A stretch of DNA of 64,000 bases from Aquamicrobium sp. (lineage in GTDB: Bacteria > Pseudomonadota > Alphaproteobacteria > Rhizobiales > Rhizobiaceae): contig NZ_JAMLIE010000002.1 in NCBI RefSeq assembly GCF_023954335.1, positions 186,001 through 250,000 of the forward strand. The letters run 5' to 3'. The notes below the pieces were generated by a model. It was not told where the DNA came from. It saw only the letters and a list, made by a program, of their open reading frames with translations, and did not search any database. The position numbers and the translations under genes were made by a program. Below, one piece after another: positions 43,827 to 52,220 of the stretch (its first letter is position 1; each line of letters begins with the position of its first letter).

Positions 43827-44563
43827 TCGAGCTGAAGGACCTCGTGAAGAAATTCAACGGCTTTCAGGCGTTAGGTCCGATAGACCTGCAGATCGACAAA
43901 GAGCGCATCACCACTGTTCTGGGCCCGTCCGGTTGTGGAAAGAGCACGGCATTGCGCCTGCTTGCCGGGCTTGAAACCGCAACTGGAGGCCAGGCCAGCC
44001 TCGACGGCAAGGTTATCGACAGGCCCCGCCCGGAGATCGGAGTCGCGTTTCAGGATCCTCGCTTGATGCCGTGGCTGACTGTGCGTCGCAACATCGAGCT
44101 GGGCGTGTGGGACTGGGCCAAGGACCGCCGTGCAATCGCGGTGGAAGCGATTATCGCCAAGGTGGGCCTGAGCAAGTTTGCCGAGGCGCTGCCTAAGGAG
44201 TTATCGGGCGGCATGGCGCAGCGGGTGGGACTTGCGCGCGCGCTGGTCGGCATGCCGCGGCTGCTGTTGCTCGACGAGCCGTTCAGTGCCCTCGATCCGT
44301 TGACCCGGCTCAAGATGCAGGACCATCTGCTGGAAATCGTTAGCGATGCCGTCCCAAACGTTCTTCTTATCACGCATGATGTCGATGAGGCCCTAGCGCT
44401 TTCCGACAGGATCGTCGTGATGGCCGGTCCGCCCGCCAGCATCATCCGCGATATACTCGTCGATCTGCCGAAACCCCGTATTCGCACGTCTCCTGAGTTC
44501 CAGCGCTTCAAGGAGATTATTCTTGCTGACTTGCTGCCGCACAAGGCGCTCGCGTCGGCCTGA
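43823..44563 (+). CDS. ABC transporter ATP-binding protein, SsuB/TauB-like
   Basis: 246 residues with a GTG start and a perfect AGGAGGTGA ribosome site. Walker A GPSGCGKST, Q-loop VAFQDPRLMPW, signature LSGGMAQRVGLARAL and Walker B LLLLDEPFSALDP are intact. It powers the adjacent permease. Downstream by 60 bases lies a DszB-like gene, which suggests uptake of an organosulfur compound. Confidence 0.9.
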   Translation: MIELKDLVKKFNGFQALGPIDLQIDKERITTVLGPSGCGKSTALRLLAGLETATGGQASLDGKVIDRPRPEIGVAFQDPRLMPWLTVRRNIELGVWDWAKDRRAIAVEAIIAKVGLSKFAEALPKELSGGMAQRVGLARALVGMPRLLLLDEPFSALDPLTRLKMQDHLLEIVSDAVPNVLLITHDVDEALALSDRIVVMAGPPASIIRDILVDLPKPRIRTSPEFQRFKEIILADLLPHKALASA

Positions 44564-44623
44564 CAGCGTGGGCGACCGGCTCCCAGCCTGCCTCTTTCAA
44601 CATCGGAACCACGAGATAGAGTC

Positions 44624-45667
44624 ATGAACGTTCGCCCAGATACGATATGGTTCACACGTTGTCCTGTTCCTGCAGCCAGCGGCATAGCGATCCAGCAGGG
44701 ATGGATCGCCGATGTCCTTGGCAGGAAGAACGTAGAGTTCCGCTCGCTGCGTCAGCATCCTTCGCAGGAAATACGTGAGTCCCATTACACGCATCGCCTC
44801 GAGAACTCGTTCAGGCAGGGCGGCAACGCGCCTGCCATATGGGCGCGTGCGGCCGGTGCGGATACAAGGCTGATCGGGCTACAGTGGGTGCCGCAATACC
44901 AAGCCATCATTTCGCTCACCCCCGGACAGACACTCAAGGGCGCGACGATCGGCATCCCGCTCCGATTGAACCACAAGATCGATTTCTGGCGGGCGATCGC
45001 GCTTCAGGGGGTCACACATGCGCTTTCGCGTTCCGGACTGACCCTCGACGACATTAACATCAAATACCTCGAACGGTCCGACAGCTATGTCGCAGCCGAC
45101 CCCAACGACAAGGACAACATGGCCTCGGTGCCCCGGCTCAGCCGTCTGTCGCTGACCGAAACGCTTGCCCTGGTTCGTGGCGAGGTTGATGCAATTTTCG
45201 CATACTCCGCGTGGGGAATGTCGCTCAAGCACCAGCTTGGCGCGCATGAGGTCTACAATCTTTCTTTGGATGACGACTACCGCTTCAAGGTCAACAATGA
45301 GCAACCCGAGACGCTAACGGTGAGCGGCGGACTTCTGCGCGAGCATCCAGATCTCGTCGACGACTACGTCGCGGTATTGCTGGCTGCATCTGAATGGGCC
45401 AAGCGGAACGTTGCTGAAGCAACAAGAATGATGGCCCGTGAGATCGGGACGAGCGACTATTGGGTCGAAGAGGCTATCGGCGCGGATATTTCCGAAAGGC
45501 TTGACATCTCGCTTGAGCCGCAGCTGGTGGATGCTCTGGAGGCCCGAAAGAGCTTTCTGTTTGAAAACGGGTTCTTGCCGGCTGATTTCGACACGGCGTC
45601 CTGGATCGATCACGGCCCCCTGGTACGGGCCCGCGATAAAGCGGGAAGTATATTGGCGAATACCTGA
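44624..45667 (+). CDS. DszB-like protein (putative sulfinate desulfinase), NMT1/SBP fold, no signal peptide
   Basis: 347 residues. The fold is that of periplasmic binding proteins, but the protein starts NVRPDTIWFTRCPVPAASG without a signal peptide, so it should be cytoplasmic. Aligned by eye to remembered 2-(2-hydroxyphenyl)benzenesulfinate desulfinase DszB (catalytic C27, H60, R70), C13 in TRCPVP, H54 in RESHYTH and R64 in SFRQGG fall at the matching places, and TVSGGLLREHPDLVDDYVA matches its C-terminal half. DszB releases sulfite from an aryl sulfinate. It follows an SsuBC-like transporter. The alternative is an unexported sulfonate-binding protein. Confidence 0.65.
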   Translation: MNVRPDTIWFTRCPVPAASGIAIQQGWIADVLGRKNVEFRSLRQHPSQEIRESHYTHRLENSFRQGGNAPAIWARAAGADTRLIGLQWVPQYQAIISLTPGQTLKGATIGIPLRLNHKIDFWRAIALQGVTHALSRSGLTLDDINIKYLERSDSYVAADPNDKDNMASVPRLSRLSLTETLALVRGEVDAIFAYSAWGMSLKHQLGAHEVYNLSLDDDYRFKVNNEQPETLTVSGGLLREHPDLVDDYVAVLLAASEWAKRNVAEATRMMAREIGTSDYWVEEAIGADISERLDISLEPQLVDALEARKSFLFENGFLPADFDTASWIDHGPLVRARDKAGSILANT

Positions 45668-45994
45668 GCAAACTCCGGGATGGTGTTGATCTGATACTCA
45701 AGTCATGCTGTCGTGCGGAAGATTCACATGAACTGCGGCGACCGATGGTGCCATGGACCGCTATCAGGCTCGCAATAGTGAGCTGGATGAGGTTAAAACG
45801 ACTATCGCGGTGGTAGTCGAGGTGTTCAGGCTATGTTGAACTGCACCGCCGGGCCAACGACTTTTCCCGTCGCTGTTCTCGCCGGGGCACGGGACGTCTC
45901 GACGTTCGACCTGCGTATGGCTGTGTGGCGAGTCCCGCGCAAGCAGAAGCACAATCCCGCCTAACGACAGATAATTATGAAGGGTATCGCCGTT
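45668..45994. other. intergenic region, no gene seen
   Basis: About 330 bases between the DszB-like gene and ispA. Short frames exist (for example RRANDFSRRCSRRGTGRLDV) but none has a ribosome site or a recognisable family. It marks the right edge of the accessory segment; no tRNA, direct repeat or integrase is seen here. Confidence 0.5.
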
Positions 45995-46903
45995 TCAGGA
46001 CGTGCGCACGGCGACGAAGCGGGCGGCGGCGCGCAGGGTATCGGCGCGGGTCCCGAAAGGGGCGAGCAACTCGCCGGCCTGCGCGACGAGGCCGCCGAGC
46101 TGGCGGCGCGCCCAGTCGACGCCGTGGAGCGAGACCAGTGTCGCCTTGCCGGCGTCCGCGTCCTTGCCGGCGGCCTTGCCGAGCGCGGCCGAATCGGAGG
46201 TGGCGTCGAGAAGGTCGTCGGCGAGCTGGAATGCCAGCCCGATGGCCGAGCCGAACTCGGCCAGCGCCTCGCGCTCCTCGGCGCGCGCGCCGGCGATCTC
46301 CGCGCCGGCCTCGCAGGCGAAGCGGATCAGCGCCCCGGTCTTCATCGCCTGGAGGCGGATGATTCCCGCCTCGTCGGGGTTGTCGCGCTCGGCGGCGAGG
46401 TCGAGCGCCTGGCCGCCGGCCATGCCGCCCATGCCAGCGGCGCGGGCGAGCTTCGTCACCAGCCTTGCCCGGGCCTCGGCCGGTAGCGTCGTTGCCTCGT
46501 CGGCGATGATGTCGAAGGCGAAGGTGAGCAGGCTGTCGCCGGCGAGAATCGCGCTCGCCTCGTCGAAGGCGCGGTGCACGGTCGGCCGGCCGCGGCGCAA
46601 ATCGTCGTCGTCCATGGCCGGCAGGTCGTCATGGATCAGCGAATAGCAGTGGACGCATTCGAGCGCGGCGGCGACGCGCAGCGCCGCCTCGCCGTCGCTG
46701 TCGAACAGCGCCGCGCTCTCGAGCACCAGGAACGGGCGCAGCCGCTTGCCGCCGCCGAGGACGCCGTGGCGAATCGAGCGCATCAGCCCGGCCGGCCGGG
46801 CGATCTCGCCGGGGAGCAGCGCGTCGCCGAGCAGCGCCTCCAGCATCCGCTCGACATCCCCGGCGCGCCGCGCCAGCGCCGCCTCGAAACCGGATTCGTC
46901 CAT
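45995..46903 (-). CDS. ispA: polyprenyl synthetase (farnesyl/geranyl diphosphate synthase)
   Basis: 302 residues from the ATG at 46903; the frame is open to 46966, but family members begin near MDESGFEAALARRAGDVE. First Asp-rich motif HDDLPAMDDDDLRRG and second LADDLLDAT, with GGKRLRPFL between N-terminus and first motif, and GGQALDL, are all typical. It condenses isopentenyl diphosphate with allylic diphosphates to supply ubiquinone and undecaprenyl synthesis. The exact chain length is inferred. Confidence 0.88.
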   Translation of the reverse strand: MDESGFEAALARRAGDVERMLEALLGDALLPGEIARPAGLMRSIRHGVLGGGKRLRPFLVLESAALFDSDGEAALRVAAALECVHCYSLIHDDLPAMDDDDLRRGRPTVHRAFDEASAILAGDSLLTFAFDIIADEATTLPAEARARLVTKLARAAGMGGMAGGQALDLAAERDNPDEAGIIRLQAMKTGALIRFACEAGAEIAGARAEEREALAEFGSAIGLAFQLADDLLDATSDSAALGKAAGKDADAGKATLVSLHGVDWARRQLGGLVAQAGELLAPFGTRADTLRAAARFVAVRTS

Positions 46904-47070
46904 GTCCGCGCTCGCCTGCCGTCTGATCATGGCCGGAGCGATGGCGGCAAAACCGGCCGCCGTCAAGCCGCGCCGCCCGGCATTGCGCCGGGCGAGACTG
47001 GCGAGACGGGCGGCATTGCGCCGGGCGGGCAGGGTCTGTATTCCAGAACCGGGATGAAGGGAGCGTCGGC

Positions 47071-47814
47071 GTGGACAGCCCGACCGTGGAGATCGAGCCG
47101 CCTGTGAAACGTCGCCGCAAGGGCCGCAAGCCGCGTGGGCGCGGCCGCTTCTGGCTGCGCCGCATCGCGCTCGGCGTCATCGCCCTCCTCGCGCTGCCGC
47201 TCCTGTTGTCGCTTGTCTATCTCCCGCCGGTAATCCATCCGGTCTCGACGCTGATGGTCAAGGACGTCATCACGCTCAAGGGCTATACGCGCGAATGGAC
47301 GCCGCTCGACAGGTTCGGCCCGCGCCTCGTCAACTCGGTGCTGATGTCGGAGGACGGGCAGTTCTGCGCCCATCACGGCATCGACCTTAACGAGTTCCGG
47401 GCGCTGTTCCAGGATTTCCTCGCCGGCGAGGCGACGCGCGGCGGCTCGACCATCACCATGCAGACGGCGAAGAACCTCTATCTCTGGCACGGCCGCTCCT
47501 ATGTGCGCAAAGCGCTGGAGCTGCCCTACGCGATCTATCTCGACCTCGTCATGCCCAAGCGGCGGATCATGGAGATCTACCTCAACATCGCCGAGTGGGG
47601 CCCGGGCATCTATGGCGCGGAGGCGGCGGCGCGGCATCATTTCGGCAAGTCGACGCGCGAGCTTTCGTCGCGGCAGGCGGCGCTTCTCGCCGTCACCCTG
47701 CCCAATCCGCTGGCGCGCACGCCGGGCAAGCCGTCGAACGCGCTGAACCGGCTGGCCGCGACGATCGAGCGGCGCGCCGGCCATGCCGGCGGCTATAATG
47801 GCTGCCTGAAGTGA
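47071..47814 (+). CDS. mtgA: monofunctional biosynthetic peptidoglycan transglycosylase
   Basis: 247 residues from a GTG. A basic N-terminus (KRRRKGRKPRGRGR) is followed by one membrane anchor (IALGVIALLALPLLLSLVYL) and a periplasmic GT51 domain with SEDGQFCAHHGID, RGGSTITMQTAKNLYLW and RRIMEIYLNIAEWGPGIYGAE. It polymerises lipid II into glycan strands. Upstream, two direct copies of GGCATTGCGCCGGGCG (46979 and 47012) lie in the gap to ispA. Confidence 0.93.
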   Translation: MDSPTVEIEPPVKRRRKGRKPRGRGRFWLRRIALGVIALLALPLLLSLVYLPPVIHPVSTLMVKDVITLKGYTREWTPLDRFGPRLVNSVLMSEDGQFCAHHGIDLNEFRALFQDFLAGEATRGGSTITMQTAKNLYLWHGRSYVRKALELPYAIYLDLVMPKRRIMEIYLNIAEWGPGIYGAEAAARHHFGKSTRELSSRQAALLAVTLPNPLARTPGKPSNALNRLAATIERRAGHAGGYNGCLK

Positions 47815-47970
47815 GCCGGGCCGCAGGCTCACGAAAAATTTGCGGGCGGCGCTGGCCAAATGTCCCGCATGCGTGTATAGGCACGCAACTTTCCCGGTTT
47901 TCGGCCGCAAGCCCAAGCCTTTCCATCGAGAGGCGGCAACGGCCGTTCGAGCGAACATCGGAGCAGGACA

Positions 47971-48153
47971 ATGGCAGTACCGAAACGAAAGACCTCGCCG
48001 TCGAAGCGCGGCATGCGCCGCTCGGCCGACGCGCTGAAGGCCCCGACCTATGTCGAGGACAAGAATTCCGGCGAGCTTCGCCGCCCGCACCACATCGACC
48101 TGAAGACCGGCATTTATCGCGGCCGTCAGGTGCTGGAGCCCAAGGAAAGCTGA
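47971..48153 (+). CDS. rpmF: 50S ribosomal protein L32
   Basis: 60 residues, full length. MAVPKRKTSPSKRGMRRSADALK and RRPHHIDLKTGIYRGRQVLE are the conserved L32 sequence, without the zinc cysteines, as in other alphaproteobacteria. AGGACA precedes the ATG. It is followed by a strong terminator. Confidence 0.97.
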   Translation: MAVPKRKTSPSKRGMRRSADALKAPTYVEDKNSGELRRPHHIDLKTGIYRGRQVLEPKES

Positions 48154-48180
48154 GTCTTTCTCCGCTTCCATGATTTTCGG

Positions 48181-48208
48181 AAAGACCGGCCCCGCGCCGG
48201 TCTTTTTC
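48181..48208 (+). terminator. intrinsic terminator of rpmF
   Basis: AAAGACCGGC (48181-48190), loop CCCGC, GCCGGTCTTT (48196-48205) and further T residues, 27 bases after the rpmF stop. Confidence 0.85.
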
Positions 48209-48228
48209 GTTGCGGGCATGCCTTGGCC

Positions 48229-48264
48229 GCCTGGACGATTCCGTCCGGCTGCAAAATGCTCTAG
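48229..48264 (-). repeat. Rhizobiales-type palindromic intergenic repeat, copy 2
   Basis: Inverse copy of the element at 10888-10923: read on the minus strand it is CTAGAGCATTTTGCAGCC followed by the GGACGGAATCGTCC hairpin. Two copies in one 64-kb window imply many in the genome. Confidence 0.7.
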
Positions 48265-48291
48265 ATAGGGTCCGACCTTCGGAGAAAGCCC

Positions 48292-48693
48292 ATGTTCGCC
48301 CACATCCCGCTGATGATCGTGCCGTTCATCCTCTACAATCTCGGCCTCGCGGGCGCGTTCGGCGACATCCCTGACCCGTGGCAGGCGCAGGTCTTCTCGC
48401 TTTCCATGCTGTCGGGCGGCGTGTGGACGATGAGCCTTGCCGATCTCCTCGTCCTGTTCTCGCTGACGATCCTGTTCGTCGAGATCCTCAAGGCGACACG
48501 CACCTCCAACGCCTCGGTGCTCGACCATCTCCTGTCCACCTTCGTCTTCGTGCTGTTCCTCGTCGAGTTTCTGCTGGTCGAGCGGGCGGCGAGCTCGCTG
48601 TTCTTCATCCTGATGATCATCGCGCTGGTCGACGTGCTGGCCGGCTTCGTCATCTCGCTGCGGGCGGCCTCGCGCGACGTGAACTTCCGCTAG
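48292..48693 (+). CDS. conserved membrane protein of unknown function
   Basis: 133 residues with four predicted membrane helices: MIVPFILYNLGLAGAF, LADLLVLFSLTILFVEIL, LLSTFVFVLFLVEFLL and FFILMIIALVDVLAGFVIS. The short polar tail is SRDVNFR. No catalytic motif is recognised. It overlaps the convergent TetR gene by 4 bases at the 3' ends. Confidence 0.75.
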   Translation: MFAHIPLMIVPFILYNLGLAGAFGDIPDPWQAQVFSLSMLSGGVWTMSLADLLVLFSLTILFVEILKATRTSNASVLDHLLSTFVFVLFLVEFLLVERAASSLFFILMIIALVDVLAGFVISLRAASRDVNFR

Positions 48694-49379
48694 GAACCGT
48701 TATCCTCGTCCATGAGGCAATGCGCGATCATGCGCGCGAAGCGGCGAACCAGCCTGCGCCGCGCCTCCCTGTCGGGCTCGAACGGGCTTTGCGTGTTGAG
48801 GCCGCGCAGGAACACCCGGCAGAGCGTCCAGATCTCCTCCTGCGCCGCGGCCCCCGCCGGAAAGGCGCTGTAGCCGGCGGCCAGCGCCCGGTTGATCCGG
48901 CTGTTCCAGTCGAGGAAATGGCCGGCGATGCGGCTCCTGAGCGCGGCGTCGGTGCGCGAGGCGACGAGGATCTCGAGCAGGGCGCGCCCTTCGCGCGTGT
49001 CGACCATCTTCTCCCACATCCACACGATATCGGCCTCGACGGCGTCGCCGCGACGTTCCGGATCGGCCGCGCCGGCATCGGGGCGGCGGCGGGGCGTCGT
49101 CACCGGTCGGAGCAGGCGCTCGGCGGTTTCCACCATCAGCGCCTCCTTGCTGGGGAAATGGTGGGTCAACGCCCCGCGCGACATGCCCGCCCGCTCCTGG
49201 ATGCGGGCGATGCTGGTCTCGGCATAGCCGTGCCGGTCGAGGCATTCGATCACCGCGTCGAGGATGCGCGTGCGGGCGGCTGCGGCCTTGGCCTCCATCG
49301 TCGAGGGCGGGGCTGCGGACGCGCCGCTCCCGTCGCGCTTGCCTTTTCTCCGCTCGGATCCGTCCGCTGTCGCCGCCAT
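48690..49379 (-). CDS. TetR family transcriptional regulator (AtuR-like by context)
   Basis: 229 residues. After a basic leader the DNA-binding domain reads ILDAVIECLDRHGYAETSIARIQERAGMSRGALTHHFPSKEALM. The C-terminal domain is helical and ligand unknown. It is divergent from an enoyl-CoA hydratase and an AtuA-like gene, the arrangement in which AtuR represses the acyclic terpene utilisation genes of Pseudomonas; the assignment rests on context only. Confidence 0.85.
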   Translation of the reverse strand: MAATADGSERRKGKRDGSGASAAPPSTMEAKAAAARTRILDAVIECLDRHGYAETSIARIQERAGMSRGALTHHFPSKEALMVETAERLLRPVTTPRRRPDAGAADPERRGDAVEADIVWMWEKMVDTREGRALLEILVASRTDAALRSRIAGHFLDWNSRINRALAAGYSAFPAGAAAQEEIWTLCRVFLRGLNTQSPFEPDREARRRLVRRFARMIAHCLMDEDNGS

Positions 49380-49436
49380 CGGTCCCGCCTTTTCACGCCG
49401 TCGAAGCCGTCTTCATAGCCGATCCCGGCCTTCTGG

Positions 49437-49458
49437 ACAAACCGGACGTTCGTTCTGT
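49437..49458. promoter_or_regulatory. TetR operator candidate
   Basis: A 22-base imperfect palindrome (ACARAMCGRACGTYCGKTYTGT in form) with 16 of 22 positions symmetric, in the 120-base divergent promoter between the TetR gene and the enoyl-CoA hydratase gene. Confidence 0.55.
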
Positions 49459-49499
49459 ATTGTCAACCGCATCGCGAGGCTTGGAAACGGAGGATGCCG

Positions 49500-50303
49500 A
49501 TGCGGGCGCTGCCGACGACACGCTCCCTGGTGCTGGAGGAGGAGGGCGGCTGGCTCACCGTCTGGCTCGACCGGCCGGAAACCCGCAACGCCCTCTCCGG
49601 CGAGATGGTAGACGAGCTGAAGGCCGTGGCGGCGGCACTTCGAGACGATAGCCCGGTTCGCGGCGTCACCTTTCGCGGCAAGGGCGGCACCTTCTGCTCC
49701 GGCGGCGACCTGAAGGGTTTTCGCGCCATCGTCGAGGAGGGGCGGACGCTGGAGGACGTCGCTGCCTTCAGCCGCAGCGCCGGCGAATTGTTCCATGCTG
49801 TCAACGAATTGCCGCAGGTGACTGTGATGCTGGTCGAAGGGGCGGCGATGGCCGGGGGGCTCGGCCTCGTCTGCGCCGGCGATTTCGTCGCCGTCACCGC
49901 CGATGCCAGATTCGCGCTGACCGAGACGATGCTCGGCATACCGCCGGCGCAGATCGCGCCGCTCGTCGTGCAGCGCATCGGGCTCGCGGCGGCGCGGCGC
50001 ATCATGCTGACCGCGGCGCGCTTCGACGGCGTCGAAGCCCATCGCATCGGCCTTGCCGACGCGGTGGCGCAGGACGCCGCCGGGCTCGCCGCCATCGAGG
50101 GCGAAGTCCGGCGAAACGTGATGCAGTGCGCGCCGGGCGCCGTCGCCGTGACCAAGGAGCTGGCGCTGGCCGCCGCGCATCTGCCGCGCGAGGAAATGCT
50201 GGACCGCGCCGCCGCCGGCTTCGCCCGGTGCCTGACCGGCGAGGAGGGGCGCGAGGGCGTTGCCGCGTTCCTCGAGAAACGCAAGCCGCGCTGGGCGCTC
50301 TAG
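49500..50303 (+). CDS. enoyl-CoA hydratase family protein (AtuE-like by context)
   Basis: 267 residues from the ATG at 49500, which has GGAGG at proper distance; an ATG 6 bases upstream is too close to it. Crotonase features: LDRPETRNALSGEM, KGGTFCSGGDLKGF and GAAMAGGLGLVCAGDF. AtuE hydrates isohexenyl-glutaconyl-CoA in citronellol degradation, and the neighbouring AtuA-like gene makes a similar role conceivable here. The carboxylase and ligase of that pathway are not in this window. Confidence 0.85.
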   Translation: MRALPTTRSLVLEEEGGWLTVWLDRPETRNALSGEMVDELKAVAAALRDDSPVRGVTFRGKGGTFCSGGDLKGFRAIVEEGRTLEDVAAFSRSAGELFHAVNELPQVTVMLVEGAAMAGGLGLVCAGDFVAVTADARFALTETMLGIPPAQIAPLVVQRIGLAAARRIMLTAARFDGVEAHRIGLADAVAQDAAGLAAIEGEVRRNVMQCAPGAVAVTKELALAAAHLPREEMLDRAAAGFARCLTGEEGREGVAAFLEKRKPRWAL

Positions 50304-50337
50304 GGCAATTCCGGGAAGACAACGGGGGAGAAGGGCG

Positions 50338-52158
50338 ATGGCCTCGACGAAGACGGTTCGCATCGGCGGCGCGGCCGCCGCGTGGGGCGACACCATCCAC
50401 GGCGCGCGGCAGCTTATCGAGAAGGGCGAGGTCGATTACCTGATCGGCGACTATCTTGCCGAGGTGACGATGGCGCTGCTGGCGCGCGCGCGGTCGAAGG
50501 CGCCGGATGGCGGCTTCATTCCCGACTGGCTGGCCTCGGTCCGGCCGCTGCTGCCGCAGATCAGGCAGCGCGGCATCCGGCTCGTCACCAACAGCGGCGG
50601 CATGAACCCGCTCGCCTGCCGCGACGCTTTTCTCGCCGCCGCCGCGGAGGCCGGGCTGGCGTTCAGGGTCGCGGTGGTGCTCGGCGACGACCTTCTGCCG
50701 GCCGAGGTCAAGATCAGGGCGGCGCAGCCGGTGGAGATGTTCTCGGGCGCGGCGCTGCCGGCGGCCTTCGCCTCGATCAACGCCTATCTCGGCGCGTCCG
50801 CCATCGCCCGGGCGCTGGCGGACGGGGCCGATGTGGTCATCACCGGGCGGGTGGTCGATTCGGCGATGGCGCTCGGGCCGCTGATGCATGAATTCGGCTG
50901 GACGGCTGAGGACTACGACCGCCTCGCGGCCGGCAGCCTCGCCGGCCATGTCCTCGAATGCGGCGCGCAGGCGACGGGCGGCCTGTTCACCGACTGGGAG
51001 GAAGTGGCCGACGGCTGGGACGACATGGGCTTTCCCATCGTCGAATGCGCCGCCGACGGCAGCTTCGTCGTCACCAAGCCGGCCGGGACGGGCGGCAAGG
51101 TCTCGCGCGGCACGGTCGCGGAGCAGATCATCTACGAGATCGGCGACCCGCGATCCTACCGGCTGCCGGACGCTACCTGCGACTTCTCGCAGGTGCGGAT
51201 CGAGGAAATCGGCAGGGACCGCGTGCGCGTCTCGGGCGCGAGGGGCCGCGCGCCGGGCGGCGACTACAAGGTCTGCGCCACCCATGCCGACGGCTTCCGC
51301 ATCCTCACCACCTACATGATCGCCGGCTGGCAGGCCGGCGCGAAGGGCAGGCGAACGGCCGAGGCGCTGGTCGCCCGCGTCGGCCGCCTGCTCGCCATGC
51401 GCGGCATGGCGCCGTTCCGCGAAGTCTCGATCGAGGTGATCGGCGCGGAGGACACCTACGGCGCCAATGCGCGGGTCACCGAGGCGCGCGAGGTGGTCGT
51501 CAAGATCGGCCTCAGGCACGACGATGCGCGGGCGCTGGAGCTCTTCGCGCGCGAGTTCGCCCATCCGGGCGTCGCGATGGCGCAGGGGCTGACCGGCGTG
51601 CTGCATGGCAGGCCGAAGCCGGTGCCGGTGCTGAAGGTGCATTCGTTCCTGTGGCCGAAGGCGAAGGTTCCGGTCGAGGTGCTGGTCGACGGTGCGTCCT
51701 TGCCGGTGGACGTGGCGTCGGGGGCGGAAGCGCCCGCGCCGCCGCCGCATGACGCGCCGCAGGCAGCGGCCGTCGAAGGCCCGGCCGTAGCCGTGCCCTT
51801 GCGGGCGCTCGCCTGGGGCCGCAGCGGCGACAAGGGCAACCATGCCAATATCGGCCTGATCGCGCGGCGCCCCGAATTCTTTCCCGTGCTGGCCGCCGGG
51901 GTCGATGCGTCGCGCGTCGCCGCCTTCTTCGCGCACTATCTCGAGGGCGAGGTCAGGCGCTATGTCCTGCCGGGCTTCCACGCGCTCAACTTCCTGCTGG
52001 AGGACGTCCTCGGCGGCGGCGGCACCGCCTCGCTGCGCTACGACCCGCAGGCCAAGACCTATGCCCAGATGCTGCTCGACCTGCCGGTCGAGGTCCCGGC
52101 CGCATGGCTGGACGGGGATGGCCCGCTTTCGGGGTGGACGACCGTCGAAAACGGCTGA
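50338..52158 (+). CDS. acyclic terpene utilisation AtuA family protein (DUF1446)
   Basis: 606 residues from the ATG at 50338 with GGGGGAGAAGGG upstream. Residues 1 to about 440 are the DUF1446 domain (IGGAAAAWGDTIHGARQLIEKGEVDYLIGDYLAEVTMALLARA, ITNSGGMNP-like VTNSGGMNPLACRD, ADVVITGRVVDSAMALGPL). A small C-terminal domain follows after a Pro/Ala linker (LRALAWGRSGDKGNHANIGLIAR). AtuA is needed for citronellol/geraniol growth in Pseudomonas, but its reaction is unknown. Operon partner of the preceding hydratase, 35 bases apart. Confidence 0.85.
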   Translation: MASTKTVRIGGAAAAWGDTIHGARQLIEKGEVDYLIGDYLAEVTMALLARARSKAPDGGFIPDWLASVRPLLPQIRQRGIRLVTNSGGMNPLACRDAFLAAAAEAGLAFRVAVVLGDDLLPAEVKIRAAQPVEMFSGAALPAAFASINAYLGASAIARALADGADVVITGRVVDSAMALGPLMHEFGWTAEDYDRLAAGSLAGHVLECGAQATGGLFTDWEEVADGWDDMGFPIVECAADGSFVVTKPAGTGGKVSRGTVAEQIIYEIGDPRSYRLPDATCDFSQVRIEEIGRDRVRVSGARGRAPGGDYKVCATHADGFRILTTYMIAGWQAGAKGRRTAEALVARVGRLLAMRGMAPFREVSIEVIGAEDTYGANARVTEAREVVVKIGLRHDDARALELFAREFAHPGVAMAQGLTGVLHGRPKPVPVLKVHSFLWPKAKVPVEVLVDGASLPVDVASGAEAPAPPPHDAPQAAAVEGPAVAVPLRALAWGRSGDKGNHANIGLIARRPEFFPVLAAGVDASRVAAFFAHYLEGEVRRYVLPGFHALNFLLEDVLGGGGTASLRYDPQAKTYAQMLLDLPVEVPAAWLDGDGPLSGWTTVENG

Positions 52159-52171
52159 GCGCGTCGTCGTC

Positions 52172-52220
52172 TTGCCATTTGGCAAATCTCTCCCTATTTT
52201 ACGCCAGAAGGAGATTTGCC
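52172..52220 (+). promoter_or_regulatory. promoter/operator of the Xre-RES module with RBS hairpin
   Basis: TTGCCA (52172-52177) and TATTTT (52195-52200) are 17 bases apart. TTGCCA-TT-TGGCAA (52172-52185) is a perfect palindrome over the -35. GGCAAATCTC (52181-52190) pairs with GAGATTTGCC (52211-52220), which contains the ribosome site and ends at the antitoxin ATG, so the mRNA could hide its own start. Confidence 0.65.

Noticed and set aside
46979..47027. Two direct copies of GGCATTGCGCCGGGCG between ispA and mtgA
   Set aside because: Short, GC-rich, two copies only; insufficient to call an element.
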